Source: Sphingobacteriaceae bacterium
Lineage (GTDB): Bacteria; Bacteroidota; Bacteroidia; Sphingobacteriales; Sphingobacteriaceae
Assembly: GCA_947463785.1 (NCBI GenBank)
Contig: CANHRG010000001.1
Span: 62,001-126,000, forward strand
Reading direction: 5' to 3'
DNA: 64,000 nucleotides
Part shown: positions 8,844 through 18,230 of the stretch, one piece after another
Layout of the letters: each line of letters starts with the position of its first letter
Numbering within the stretch: the first letter of the stretch is position 1
Notes under the pieces: generated by a model
What the model saw: only the letters and a program-made list of their open reading frames with translations
The model's database searches: none
What the model was told of the DNA's origin: nothing
Translations under genes and position numbers: made by a program

Positions 8844-10949
8844 TTGAACACACACACGCTAAGTACGGCCATCGAATATCTGAAAGGTGTAGGCCCTCAG
8901 CGTGGGGAAGTACTTAAAAAGGAGTTGGGTATTTTCAGCTATGCCGATCTGCTGCAACACTACCCATTCCGGTATATAGACCGTACCCGATTTTATAAAA
9001 TCAATGAATTAAACGCCGATTTGCCGGCTATACAAATCATTGGAAGGGTAGTCAATAAAGAAATACTGGGCGAAAAACGAGGTAAACGTTTGGTTGTGCA
9101 ATTTAAAGACGACACCGGACTGATGGAGTTGGTTTGGTTTCAATCCATTAAATGGTTTGAAAAAAATATACAGACGGGTTCGGCATACTTGGTTTTCGGA
9201 AAACCCAACGAATTTAATGGGCGTATCTCCATTTCGCATCCGGAAATTGAGTTGTATGATCCAAAAGCAAAAAAGCAAGGAAACATGACCTTGCAGCCCG
9301 TTTATAACTCTACCGAAAAACTCAAACAATTCAATCTGGATACCAAAGGTATCCAACGCTTGCAGGCTGCTGCTTTGGAAATAGGCATTCATGAAATTGA
9401 GGAAACGATTCCAGCATACATCTTGCAGCACTTTGGCTTAATGGATAAAAAACAAGCGATGTGGAACATCCATTTCCCGGCTGATGTAGAGCAATTGAAC
9501 CAGGCTCAGCGCCGACTCAAATTCGAGGAGTTGTTTTTCATCCAACTCAAAATCTTAAAAAACAAACTGCTTCGCACCAGAAAATTTAAGGGTGTACTTT
9601 TTGAACAGGTAGGCGAAAAATTCACCACCTTTTACAATGAAAAGCTTCCCTTTGAACTCACCAATGCCCAAAAACGGGTAATGAAAGAAATCCGCCAGGA
9701 TACCCAAAGGGGCATTCAGATGAACCGACTACTACAGGGAGATGTAGGTAGTGGCAAAACGGTAATTGCCTTAATGACCATGTTGCTGGCCATTGATAAT
9801 GGCTATCAGGCTTGTTTAATGGCCCCTACCGAGATCTTGGCTAAACAACACGAACAATCGTTAAAAGCACTGGTTGATGCTGATTTTGTAAGCATCGAAT
9901 TGCTGACGGGTTCCACGCCTAAAAAGAAACGGAAAGAAATTCAGGAAAGCCTGCTCTCCGGAAAATTGAATATTCTGATTGGCACGCACGCCTTGATTGA
10001 AGATACCGTTCAATTTCAAAACCTAGGATTAGCCGTAATTGATGAGCAACACCGTTTTGGTGTGGAACAACGAGCCCGACTTTGGAAAAAAAGTGTCGTT
10101 CCTCCGCATGTTTTGGTCATGACCGCTACGCCAATTCCACGAACACTTGCCATGACCCTGTACGGTGATTTGGAAGTGTCTGTAATTGATGAATTGCCTA
10201 TCGGCAGAAAACCGATTAAGACGGTTCACATGTACGAAAGCCAACGCTTGAGGATGTTCGGATTTATGCGGGAAGAAATTGAGAAAGGTCGCCAAGTATA
10301 CATTGTTTATCCGCTGATTAAAGAAAGTGAAAAACTAGATTTACTACACTTGGAAGCAGGTATTGAAGCTATAAGCAAAGAATTCCCTCTTCCAGACTAT
10401 CGAATCAGCATTGTGCATGGAAAACTAAATGCCGCAGATAAAGATTATGAAATGCAGCGTTTTGTAAAAGGTGAAACCCAAATTATGGTGGCAACCACAG
10501 TAATTGAGGTAGGGGTAAATGTGCCGAATGCCAGTGTCATGATTATTGAAAATGCAGAGCGTTTCGGCTTGGCTCAATTGCACCAACTAAGAGGTCGTGT
10601 TGGGAGAGGTGCCGAACAATCCTATTGCATCCTGATGTCAGGTAATAAACTGAGCAATGATGCTAAATTACGACTGGAAACCATGGTTAGAACCACCGAT
10701 GGCTTCGAAATTTCCGAAATTGATTTACAATTACGCGGTCCTGGAGATATTGAGGGAACGCAGCAAAGCGGGGTTTTAGATCTTAAATTGGCAGATTTGG
10801 CACACGATCAAGCTTTATTACAAGAAGCTCGTCAAACCGTGATTAAGATTTATGAAGACGATCCGGATCTACTCAAACCCGAACACCAAATTTTACGGCG
10901 CTATCTGGAAAGTAGAAATCCGGGAATTAGCTGGGATAAAATATCTTAA
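8844..10949 (+). CDS. recG: ATP-dependent DNA helicase RecG
   Basis: 701 residues, normal length. An N-terminal wedge/OB domain (IIGRVVNKEILGEKRGKRLVVQFKDDTG) precedes the helicase core: Walker A GDVGSGKT, motif Ib APTEILAKQH, motif II DEQHRFG (the RecG variant of DEAD), motif III MTATPIPRT, motif V TTVIEVGVNVP and motif VI QLRGRVGRG, followed by the TRG region (RGPGDIEGTQQSG). RecG reverses stalled forks and migrates Holliday junctions. The first plausible start is TTG at 8844, 7 bp after the permease stop, giving two TTG-started genes in a row. Confidence 0.95.
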   Translation: MNTHTLSTAIEYLKGVGPQRGEVLKKELGIFSYADLLQHYPFRYIDRTRFYKINELNADLPAIQIIGRVVNKEILGEKRGKRLVVQFKDDTGLMELVWFQSIKWFEKNIQTGSAYLVFGKPNEFNGRISISHPEIELYDPKAKKQGNMTLQPVYNSTEKLKQFNLDTKGIQRLQAAALEIGIHEIEETIPAYILQHFGLMDKKQAMWNIHFPADVEQLNQAQRRLKFEELFFIQLKILKNKLLRTRKFKGVLFEQVGEKFTTFYNEKLPFELTNAQKRVMKEIRQDTQRGIQMNRLLQGDVGSGKTVIALMTMLLAIDNGYQACLMAPTEILAKQHEQSLKALVDADFVSIELLTGSTPKKKRKEIQESLLSGKLNILIGTHALIEDTVQFQNLGLAVIDEQHRFGVEQRARLWKKSVVPPHVLVMTATPIPRTLAMTLYGDLEVSVIDELPIGRKPIKTVHMYESQRLRMFGFMREEIEKGRQVYIVYPLIKESEKLDLLHLEAGIEAISKEFPLPDYRISIVHGKLNAADKDYEMQRFVKGETQIMVATTVIEVGVNVPNASVMIIENAERFGLAQLHQLRGRVGRGAEQSYCILMSGNKLSNDAKLRLETMVRTTDGFEISEIDLQLRGPGDIEGTQQSGVLDLKLADLAHDQALLQEARQTVIKIYEDDPDLLKPEHQILRRYLESRNPGISWDKIS

Positions 10950-10954
10950 TCATT

Positions 10955-10962
10955 TACATTTG
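10955..10962 (+). promoter_or_regulatory. -7 box (TACATTTG) before the M28 peptidase gene
   Basis: Full TAnnTTTG match in the 31-bp gap after recG, 18 nt before the ATG at 10981. No TTTG at the -33 position, so it is a possible internal operon promoter only. Confidence 0.4.
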
Positions 10963-10980
10963 TTATCAAACCTTTCCGAA

Positions 10981-12372
10981 ATGAAACTAAGTAAACTCAT
11001 TATTCTGCTACTAGTGATTAGCCAAAGCGTATTGGCGCAATCGCAAGATTCTGTTCAGCTCCGTAAAATTTACGACGAAGCCTTAGTGAATGGGCATTCC
11101 TATAAAAACCTAGAATATTTGTGCAAGCAGATAGGACCACGATTAAGCGGTTCTGCAGGAGCGCAAAAAGCAGTGGAGTGGACTAAAAAAATCATGGAAG
11201 ATTATGGTTTTGATAAGGTTTACCTGCAAGAAGTTATGGTACCACATTGGGTGCGGGGAGAAAAAGAGCAGGCGAAAATTATAGCGGGCAACAAAAGTAT
11301 TTCGGTGCCAATCGCCGCTTTGGGCGGATCGGTAGCCACACCTAAGGCGGGTATTACTGCTCCTATTATTGAAGTTCAAACACTAGCTGAATTGAAAACG
11401 CTAGGCGAAGCGCAACTAAAAGGAAAGATTGTATTCTTCAACCGTCCATTCGACCCTAGACCCATACAAACCGGCACCTCGTATGGCATGGCCGGCGATC
11501 AGCGTCGCTCTGGGCCATCCGAAGCTGCAAAATATGGAGCTGTGGGTGTAATCGTTCGTTCATTAACGCATAGCATTGATGATTATCCGCATACCGGTAA
11601 TACCAGTTACGAAGCCAATGGAATTAAAATCCCGGCTGCTGCTATTTCTACCAAAGGCGCAAATGAACTGAGTCGATTGCTAAAAGTGAAAAGCGCCGTT
11701 CCGGTAAAATTCTTCTTCAAACAGAATTGCGAAACCCTTCCAGATGCCCTTTCTTACAATGTAATTGGAGAATTGACCGGCTCAGAGAAACCAAACGAAT
11801 TTATCACCGTTGGAGGTCACCTAGATTCTTGGGATTTGGCAGAAGGAGCTCATGACGATGGAACTGGCGTGATGCAATCTGTAGAAGTGTTGCGCATTTT
11901 GAAGGCAATGAATTACAAGCCAAAGCATACCATCAGAGCGGTATTGTTTATGAATGAAGAAAACGGATTGAGAGGTGGGCAGAAATATGCCGAACTGGCC
12001 AAGCTGAATCAGGAAAAACATGTAGCTGCCATGGAATCTGACGCCGGAGGTTTTACACCCCGTGGATTTGGAATTGATGCTCCACTTGAACTTTTCAAAC
12101 AACTAAAGTCGACTTGGCAACCTTTGTTTGAACCCTACGATACCGATAAATTAACTCTAGGTGGAGGTGGTGCAGACATTGGTCCCCTTAAAAATGCAGT
12201 CCCTGGAATCGTTTTAATTGGCTTCCGTCCAGATTCTCAGCGTTACTTCGATATTCACCATACACCAAATGATGTATTTGAAAACGTAAACCGTAGAGAA
12301 TTGGAATTGGGTGCTGCCGCAATGACTGGATTAGTTTACCTGATTGATCAAACCGGGTTTAAGGTGAATTAA
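10981..12372 (+). CDS. Secreted M28-family metallopeptidase (carboxypeptidase Q-like)
   Basis: 463 residues from the ATG at 10981. The open frame reaches back into recG, but the signal peptide MKLSKLIILLLVISQSVLAQ fixes the start. A PA-type inserted domain (about residues 120-240) splits the fold. The peptidase part shows the M28 dinuclear zinc ligands: His and Asp in GGHLDSWDLAEGAHDDGTG, the Glu pair in MNEENGLRGG, Asp in ESDAGGF and His in DIHHTPND. This pattern is that of the PGCP/carboxypeptidase Q subgroup, which trims dipeptides or N-terminal residues. Expected in the periplasm. Its stop overlaps the next start (TAATG). Confidence 0.88.
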   Translation: MKLSKLIILLLVISQSVLAQSQDSVQLRKIYDEALVNGHSYKNLEYLCKQIGPRLSGSAGAQKAVEWTKKIMEDYGFDKVYLQEVMVPHWVRGEKEQAKIIAGNKSISVPIAALGGSVATPKAGITAPIIEVQTLAELKTLGEAQLKGKIVFFNRPFDPRPIQTGTSYGMAGDQRRSGPSEAAKYGAVGVIVRSLTHSIDDYPHTGNTSYEANGIKIPAAAISTKGANELSRLLKVKSAVPVKFFFKQNCETLPDALSYNVIGELTGSEKPNEFITVGGHLDSWDLAEGAHDDGTGVMQSVEVLRILKAMNYKPKHTIRAVLFMNEENGLRGGQKYAELAKLNQEKHVAAMESDAGGFTPRGFGIDAPLELFKQLKSTWQPLFEPYDTDKLTLGGGGADIGPLKNAVPGIVLIGFRPDSQRYFDIHHTPNDVFENVNRRELELGAAAMTGLVYLIDQTGFKVN

Positions 12373-13640
12373 TGGAGATGAGCAAAGAAACTAAAGCTGA
12401 TCCATACATAGCGCTAAAGTTTCCCGAATTCCGTTCGTATATAGGCATGCGGTTCTTTCTAACCTTTGCCTACCAAATACAAGCGGTGGTAGTGGGTTGG
12501 CACATTTACCAGCTCACTCGTGATCCCCTATCGCTCGGACTTATCGGACTCACCGAGGCCATTCCAGCCATTACTCTATCCCTCTATGGTGGTTACGTTG
12601 CAGATAAATCAGACAAGAAAAAACTATTAGTCTGGATTATCGGAACCATGTTCGTTTGTTCTAGTATTCTCCTAATAATTACCCTGCCACAGGCCTTGAC
12701 GCTTTTAGGAAAATCTGCCGTAATTTCTGGCATTTATTTATCCATATTTATTTTAGGAGTAGCCAGAGGTTTTTTTGCACCAGCAGCCTTTCCCTTAATC
12801 ACCAATATTGTTCCAAAAGAGCATTATGCAAACGCCATTACCTGGAATAGCTCCAACTGGCAAATTGCCTCAATTTTAGGTCCAGCTGCTGGAGGATTAC
12901 TTTACGGATTTTCGGGTGTGGTGACCTGTTTTACGCTCGTGGTTGTCCTTACTTTGGTTTCTTTGTTATTGGTAGCCTTTTTTATCAAGAACCAGCCACC
13001 AAAGTTTATCCCAAAAGAACCCATTCACATTAGTTTAACTCAGGGTCTACGGTTTGTTTTTAAAACCAAGATGTTACTCGGAGCGTTAAGTCTCGATCTA
13101 TTCTCTGTGTTTTTTGGAGGTGCTGTGGCACTTATGCCCATCTTCGCTAACGATATCTTAAAAGTAGGATCAGAGGGTTTGGGCTTTTTACGAGCTGCAC
13201 CGGCAGTAGGAGCGGTATTAACCATGTTCCTCATGACCCGGTATTCTCCCATGCATAAGCCTTGGAGAAATTTACTGTTGGCCGTCTGTGGTTTCGGTAT
13301 CAGTATCATTTGTTTTGGACTTTCCCGAAATTTCTACCTTTCTCTCATTTGCCTATTTTTTGAAGGAGCGTTTGACAGTGTAAGCGTAATTATCCGATCT
13401 ACCTTACTACAATTCCTTACTCCAGATGATATGCGGGGCAGGGTTACAGCAGTCAATACCATGTTCATTGGCTCGTCAAATGAAATCGGTGCATTTGAAT
13501 CTGGAGTAACTGCTCGATTAATGGGAACGATTCCCTCTGTAATTTTCGGTGGCAGTATGACCTTGGTTGTTGCGGGTATTACGTACCTAAAAACCAAAAA
13601 AATGACATCGTTGAGTCTCAAAGAGATTCATCCGGAGTAA
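12372..13640 (+). CDS. MFS permease (EntS/MFS_3-like)
   Basis: 422 residues, 12 hydrophobic segments. The MFS A-loop motif is seen as GGYVADKSDKKKLL between helices 2 and 3. The sequence RSYIGMRFFLTFAYQIQAVVVGWHIYQLTRDPLSLGLIGLTEAIP is typical of the EntS-type exporter branch. Start ATG shares a base with the M28 stop, so the two are probably co-translated; a peptidase-transporter pair might process and move a small peptide product, but that is guesswork. No terminator separates it from the convergent C40 gene 19 bp downstream. Confidence 0.82.
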   Translation: MEMSKETKADPYIALKFPEFRSYIGMRFFLTFAYQIQAVVVGWHIYQLTRDPLSLGLIGLTEAIPAITLSLYGGYVADKSDKKKLLVWIIGTMFVCSSILLIITLPQALTLLGKSAVISGIYLSIFILGVARGFFAPAAFPLITNIVPKEHYANAITWNSSNWQIASILGPAAGGLLYGFSGVVTCFTLVVVLTLVSLLLVAFFIKNQPPKFIPKEPIHISLTQGLRFVFKTKMLLGALSLDLFSVFFGGAVALMPIFANDILKVGSEGLGFLRAAPAVGAVLTMFLMTRYSPMHKPWRNLLLAVCGFGISIICFGLSRNFYLSLICLFFEGAFDSVSVIIRSTLLQFLTPDDMRGRVTAVNTMFIGSSNEIGAFESGVTARLMGTIPSVIFGGSMTLVVAGITYLKTKKMTSLSLKEIHPE

Positions 13641-13659
13641 TCATAAAAAAATAGAGGAT

Positions 13660-14199
13660 TTAGTCTAAACTGCCGTTTAGTCTGCCACCTTTGTAGAAAT
13701 AGCGTTTGTAGTACGGCTCTTCAAGACTGCTCAAAGTAACCCCATTTGATGTGGAAGCGTGAGCAAAACGATTATTTCCCAAGTAAATGCCTACGTGAGT
13801 AATGCTGCGGCTTTTGATCTTGAAAAACACCAAATCACCTTCTTTTAAATTTTCACGGCTAACCGGGGTGGTCATACTGAAAATCTCTCTTGAATTACGT
13901 TGTATTACGGTGTTAAATACCTTTGAATAAATTTCTTTGGTAAAACCGGAACAATCAATACCCTTACGGCTTGACCCACCAAAACGGTAGGGAGTTCCAA
14001 TCCAATCGTAAATGAATTGATAAAGTTTCAGATTGGAGGTTGCAGATAGCGCTACGCCCATCACTTGAGAAAGATACCCGGAGATCAAATTGTCCGGATC
14101 TTCTGTCTTTGCAGCTTCTTTTTTCGCATCAGCAGTTTGTGCTTGTGCAGCAGAAAAAAGAGCTAGAAACATGAAAATTGTTAGTATCTTTTTTACCAT
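13660..14199 (-). CDS. Exported NlpC/P60 (C40) cell-wall endopeptidase
   Basis: 179 residues. A signal peptide (MVKKILTIFMFLALFSAAQAQ) is followed by a short charged linker and one NlpC/P60 domain. The catalytic Cys is in GIDCSGFTKEIY, the catalytic His in RSITHVGIYLG, and the third polar residue falls in FAHAST. Enzymes of this family cut D-Glu-mDAP peptide links in peptidoglycan. No separate SH3 or LysM targeting domain is present, so it is a minimal version of the family. Has its own strong promoter. Confidence 0.9.
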   Translation of the reverse strand: MVKKILTIFMFLALFSAAQAQTADAKKEAAKTEDPDNLISGYLSQVMGVALSATSNLKLYQFIYDWIGTPYRFGGSSRKGIDCSGFTKEIYSKVFNTVIQRNSREIFSMTTPVSRENLKEGDLVFFKIKSRSITHVGIYLGNNRFAHASTSNGVTLSSLEEPYYKRYFYKGGRLNGSLD

Positions 14200-14264
14200 A
14201 GCATTTGGTTTTTTTCAGGCTAAAAACCGAGTTATCTGCCTGAATAATAACAAATTTCGGATGA

Positions 14265-14296
14265 CAAACTTACGGCTTATTTCCTACGTAACCAAA
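14265..14296 (-). promoter_or_regulatory. Promoter of the C40 peptidase gene
   Basis: On the minus strand TTTG (14293-14296), a 20-bp spacer and TAAGTTTG (14265-14272) match both consensus boxes. The transcript would begin near 14258 with a leader of roughly 58 nt. Confidence 0.72.
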
Positions 14297-14392
14297 TTTT
14301 AGGCTGTTTTTAACATTTTTTGACATTTATGACTGTGGATTTTGATGGCGTAAATCGGACACTTTCTCCTTCTTTTTTCTAGAAGATATAAT

Positions 14393-14400
14393 TAGATTTG
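14393..14400 (+). promoter_or_regulatory. -7 box (TAGATTTG) of the pyruvate dehydrogenase genes
   Basis: Full TAnnTTTG match 30 nt before the ATG at 14431. The -33 position is T-rich without a clear TTTG. The box overlaps a TTG at 14398 that could otherwise be read as an upstream start, and so argues for the ATG. Confidence 0.55.
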
Positions 14401-14430
14401 TCATCCCATAAACAAGATATATCGAAGAGA

Positions 14431-15426
14431 ATGAGTTCAGTAGAAATTTCCAAAGACACCTATCTATACTGGTACGAATCCATGCTTTTGATGCGGAAAT
14501 TCGAAGAGAAAGCAGGACAACTATACGGACAACAGAAAATCAGAGGATTTTGCCACCTCTACATAGGCCAAGAGGCAGTTGTAGCAGGTGCAATGTCGGT
14601 ATTGCGTCCGGAAGATTCGATGATTACTGCCTATCGCGACCACGCACACGCCATTGCCAAAGGAATGACGGCAAATGAAGTAATGGCAGAGTTATACGGA
14701 AAAGCGACTGGCTGCTCCAAAGGCAAGGGTGGTTCTATGCACATGTTTAGTAAAGAACATCGCTTTTGGGGTGGGCATGGTATAGTAGGTGGCCAGATCC
14801 CGCTAGGAGCAGGTATTGCATTCGCTGAACAATACAACGGAACAGACAATGTTTGTGTGTGTTATATGGGCGACGGTGCCGTTCGTCAGGGTGCCTTGAA
14901 TGAAGCATTTAACATGGCCATGTTGTGGAAATTACCGGTGATCTTTATTTGCGAAAATAACGGATACGCTATGGGTACTTCGGTAGCCCGTACCACCAAC
15001 ATGGTTGATATTTATAAAATTGGTTTAGGATTTGATATGCCTTGCGCTCCGGTAGACGGCATGGATCCGGTAGCCGTACACAATGCCATGGACGAGGCCG
15101 TTAGCCGTGCCCGCCGCGGTGAAGGACCAACTTTTCTTGAAATGCGTACCTACCGTTACAAAGGCCACTCCATGTCTGACCCTGCAAAATACCGCAGCAA
15201 AGAAGAAGTTGAAGAATACAAATCAAAAGATCCTATTGATCAGGTTAGGGAAACCATCCTGAAAAAGAAATATGCAGATGAAGCCTGGATTCAAGAAATT
15301 GATGAAAAGATCAAAGCAATTGTAGATGAATCAGTACGCTTCTCTGAAGAATCTCCATGGCCAGATCCATCGGAATTATACAATGACGTTTACGTACAAG
15401 GAAATTATCCGTTTATCCGCGATTAG
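14431..15426 (+). CDS. pdhA: Pyruvate dehydrogenase E1 component, alpha subunit
   Basis: 331 residues from ATG 14431 (MSSVEISKDTYLYWYESMLL). The thiamine-diphosphate motif begins GDGAVRQGALNEAF and ends ICENN. The phosphorylation-loop region RYKGHSMSDPAKYRSKEEV is that of E1-alpha. With E1-beta it decarboxylates pyruvate and acetylates the lipoyl group of E2. The E1-beta gene is not here; E2 follows 31 bp downstream, an arrangement common in Bacteroidota where pdhB lies apart. The two genes share one promoter and one terminator. Confidence 0.94.
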   Translation: MSSVEISKDTYLYWYESMLLMRKFEEKAGQLYGQQKIRGFCHLYIGQEAVVAGAMSVLRPEDSMITAYRDHAHAIAKGMTANEVMAELYGKATGCSKGKGGSMHMFSKEHRFWGGHGIVGGQIPLGAGIAFAEQYNGTDNVCVCYMGDGAVRQGALNEAFNMAMLWKLPVIFICENNGYAMGTSVARTTNMVDIYKIGLGFDMPCAPVDGMDPVAVHNAMDEAVSRARRGEGPTFLEMRTYRYKGHSMSDPAKYRSKEEVEEYKSKDPIDQVRETILKKKYADEAWIQEIDEKIKAIVDESVRFSEESPWPDPSELYNDVYVQGNYPFIRD

Positions 15427-15457
15427 TTTTAAACCGAAAAAAGCTTAAAAAAATATT

Positions 15458-17086
15458 ATGGCCGAAGTAGTGCGCATGCCGAAAATGAGCGACACCATGA
15501 CCGAAGGGGTGATTGCAAAATGGCATAAAAAAGTGGGCGATAAAGTAAACTCCGGAGATTTGGTTGCCGAAATCGAAACCGATAAGGCCACTATGGATTT
15601 TGAATCCTTTCAGGAAGGTACTATCCTATATATTGGTCCGGGCGAAGGACAGGCTGTACCTGTTGACGCTGTAATTGCCGTTTTAGGAAATCCCGGTGAA
15701 GATTACCAGTCTTTATTAGGCGGAACAACTGCTGCTCCAGCTGCTGAAACTCCAAGCCCTGCTGTCGAAACTCCATCAGCGCCTGCTGCTGGTCCAACTA
15801 CTGCAACAGTTAGTCCTGAATCATTAGGTGCAACGGTTATTCGCATGCCTTTGCTTAGTGATACCATGAAAGAGGGTGTAATTGCAGAATGGCACAAAAA
15901 GGTGGGAGATAAAGTGAAGAGTGACGATGCTTTAGCAGATGTAGAAACCGATAAAGCCACCATGGAAGTAACCGCTTATGCCGAAGGTACTTTGTTGTAC
16001 ATTGGTGTTGAAAAAGGTCAGGCTGCCAAGGTAAACGATATTATTGCGATTGTAGGTAAAGAAGGAACAGATGTAAGTCCTTTACTTGCTGCACCTACCG
16101 CTAGTCCAATTGTTGAATCGGCTCCAGCCGCTGTTCCGGCAAGCCCAGCAGCAGCACCGGTAACAGCTGCACCAGCTCCTGTCACCGATGCCGACGATTC
16201 GAGAGTAAAAGCTTCACCGCTGGCTCGTAAAATCGCCAAAGAAAAAGGAATTGATTTACGTCTGGTAACTGGAAGTGCTGAAGGTGGACGTATAGTGAAA
16301 AAAGATGTCGAAAACTTTGTTCCGGGTGCTGCACCAGCATTAAGCACTCCCGCTGCAAGCACCAGCAGTGCTGCTCCGGTAAGTATTCCAACATTTGTTG
16401 GCCAAGAGAAATTTAGCGAGGTTCCGGTAACTCAAATGCGTAAAACCATTGCCAAACGCTTATCTGAAAGCTTGTTTACGGCTCCGCATTTCTACCTGAC
16501 CATGAGCATTGATATGGACAGTGCCATCCAGGCCCGTACCAAAATCAATGAATTCGCGGCGGCAAAAGTATCGTTCAACGATATGGTAGTCAAAGCTGTT
16601 GCTGTTGCCCTAAAGCAACACCCAGCCGTAAACTCATCTTGGTTAGGCGATAAAATTCGTTACAATGAACATGTGAACATTGGTGTAGCTGTTGCTGTTG
16701 AGGACGGCTTGTTGGTTCCAGTTGTTCGCTTTGCAGATGGTAAATCCTTATCGCACATCTCTGCAGAAGTAAAAGACTTTGCCCAACGTGCTAAAGCCAA
16801 AAAATTACAACCTTCAGATTGGGAAGGTTCTACCTTTACCATCTCTAACTTAGGTATGTTTGGCATCGACGAATTTACAGCGATCATTAATCCACCAGAT
16901 GCCTGTATTTTGGCTATTGGCGGTATTCAGCAAGTGCCTGTAGTTAAAAACGGAGCTGTAGTTCCAGGTAATGTAATGAAAGTAACCTTAAGCTGCGACC
17001 ACCGCGTAGTTGATGGAGCAACAGGTGCCGCTTTCTTGCAAACTCTAAAAAGTTTACTGGAAGAACCGGTAAGATTATTAGCATAA
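15458..17086 (+). CDS. pdhC: Dihydrolipoamide acetyltransferase (pyruvate dehydrogenase E2)
   Basis: 542 residues. It carries two lipoyl domains (lipoylated Lys in EIETDKATMDF and in DVETDKATMEV), each followed by an Ala/Pro-rich flexible linker. A peripheral-subunit-binding domain (ASPLARKIAKEKGIDL...GRIVKKDV) follows, then the catalytic acyltransferase domain with the active-site block CDHRVVDGATGA near the C-terminus. It forms the structural core of the complex and transfers acetyl groups to CoA. Lies directly after pdhA. No dihydrolipoamide dehydrogenase gene in the window. Confidence 0.95.
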   Translation: MAEVVRMPKMSDTMTEGVIAKWHKKVGDKVNSGDLVAEIETDKATMDFESFQEGTILYIGPGEGQAVPVDAVIAVLGNPGEDYQSLLGGTTAAPAAETPSPAVETPSAPAAGPTTATVSPESLGATVIRMPLLSDTMKEGVIAEWHKKVGDKVKSDDALADVETDKATMEVTAYAEGTLLYIGVEKGQAAKVNDIIAIVGKEGTDVSPLLAAPTASPIVESAPAAVPASPAAAPVTAAPAPVTDADDSRVKASPLARKIAKEKGIDLRLVTGSAEGGRIVKKDVENFVPGAAPALSTPAASTSSAAPVSIPTFVGQEKFSEVPVTQMRKTIAKRLSESLFTAPHFYLTMSIDMDSAIQARTKINEFAAAKVSFNDMVVKAVAVALKQHPAVNSSWLGDKIRYNEHVNIGVAVAVEDGLLVPVVRFADGKSLSHISAEVKDFAQRAKAKKLQPSDWEGSTFTISNLGMFGIDEFTAIINPPDACILAIGGIQQVPVVKNGAVVPGNVMKVTLSCDHRVVDGATGAAFLQTLKSLLEEPVRLLA

Positions 17087-17103
17087 TACATTACTTCCTA
17101 TAT

Positions 17104-17141
17104 AAAAAAGCCTCCCCGAAAATCTCGGAGAGGCTTTTTTT
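17104..17141. terminator. Bidirectional terminator between pdhC and the PiT gene
   Basis: Arms 17107-17119 and 17125-17137 (AAAGCCTCCCCGA / TCGGAGAGGCTTT) pair with one mismatch around a 5-nt loop. A-run on the left and T-run on the right let it work for both convergent units. Confidence 0.88.
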
Positions 17142-17160
17142 AATGTTAAAGAATTCTAAC

Positions 17161-18216
17161 TTATAAAAATAACTTGAGAAGGAAATAGAAGGTGGTAGCC
17201 AAAAGTGCTGAGACCGGAATGGTTAGAATCCATGCCCAAATCAGATTTATAGTTACTCCCCACCTAACTGCCGATATACGTTTACTCAAACCAACTCCAA
17301 TAATTGATCCGGTGATGGTGTGTGTAGTAGATACCGGAATTTTATAATGCTCCGTCATGAATAAGGTTAGCGCACCGGCAGTTTCTGCTGCTACACCTTC
17401 TAGCGGGGTAACCTTAGTAATTTTGGTTCCCATGGTTTTCACAATCTTCCAACCACCACTCATCGTACCCAAGGCAATTGAAGTATAACAAGCAATAGGA
17501 ATCCACTCTGGCATGTGTGTGATTTTGGTTTTTCCATTTACAACTTCGTAGCTGATATGCAACCAAGCCGGTATTTGATCAATTACCTGATGAGACGTAT
17601 TTAAATAAACAATAATTGCCGCCGAAATGATACCCATTACTTTCTGTGCATCGTTACCTCCATGTCCTAAACTAAAGAGGGCCGATGAAACCAATTGGAG
17701 TTTACGGAACCACCATTCGGCACGACTAGGGTTAGCCTTTCGGCAGATATTGATGATGATAATAGTAATGATATAAGCCACAATCATGCCCACAATTGGG
17801 GCCAAAACAATGAAAGCAGCAACTTTACCAATTACACCTAAATTTACTACGCTAAGACCTCCATGAGCCAATGCGGCACCGGCAAATCCACCAATTAGCG
17901 TATGCGATGAACTAGATGGAATACCTTTCCACCAGGTAATCAAATTCCAGCAAATTGCTGCTAAAATACCAGCCAGAATAACCACCAAATCAATTTTGAG
18001 GGTATTTGCCGTTTTCGCAACCGTATCGGCCACATTTAAGCTAAAAATCCAATAGGCTAAAAAATTGAAAAATGCAGCCCAGACTACTGCTTGAAACGGA
18101 GTAAGTACTTTTGTGGATACAACGGTTGCAATAGAGTTTGCTGCATCGTGAAAGCCATTGATATAATCGAATATCAAAGCAAGTACAATGACCGTAATAA
18201 GTAAGGTTAAACCCAT
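17161..18216 (-). CDS. pit: PiT-family inorganic phosphate transporter
   Basis: 351 residues with about ten membrane segments. The duplicated PiT signature is visible: FHDAANSIATVVSTKVL in the N-terminal half, and GGNDAQKVMGI together with PVSTTHTITGSIIGVG in the second half. It carries phosphate (as metal-phosphate or with a cation) across the inner membrane at low affinity. It lies 14 bp after the DUF47 gene, a pairing that is widely conserved. The Pho-box-like promoter element before DUF47 would control both. Confidence 0.93.
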   Translation of the reverse strand: MGLTLLITVIVLALIFDYINGFHDAANSIATVVSTKVLTPFQAVVWAAFFNFLAYWIFSLNVADTVAKTANTLKIDLVVILAGILAAICWNLITWWKGIPSSSSHTLIGGFAGAALAHGGLSVVNLGVIGKVAAFIVLAPIVGMIVAYIITIIIINICRKANPSRAEWWFRKLQLVSSALFSLGHGGNDAQKVMGIISAAIIVYLNTSHQVIDQIPAWLHISYEVVNGKTKITHMPEWIPIACYTSIALGTMSGGWKIVKTMGTKITKVTPLEGVAAETAGALTLFMTEHYKIPVSTTHTITGSIIGVGLSKRISAVRWGVTINLIWAWILTIPVSALLATTFYFLLKLFL

Positions 18217-18230
18217 GATGCTAAAAAAGC

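Noticed and set aside
14310-14326. Third Pho-box-like repeat (TTAACAT/TTGACAT) before pdhA
   Set aside because: Period is 10, not 11; one base differs; it sits 66 bp upstream of the -7 box, and the gene has no phosphate link. Likely chance in AT-rich DNA.
14398-14430. TTG start of pdhA adding 11 residues
   Set aside because: The TTG lies within a full -7 box, so the mRNA would not contain it. ATG 14431 matches the usual N-terminus.
16018-16362. 114-codon antisense frame within pdhC
   Set aside because: It mirrors the Ala/Pro-rich linker of E2 (GC-rich codons read backwards), has no start context or family features, and is a shadow of the coding strand.
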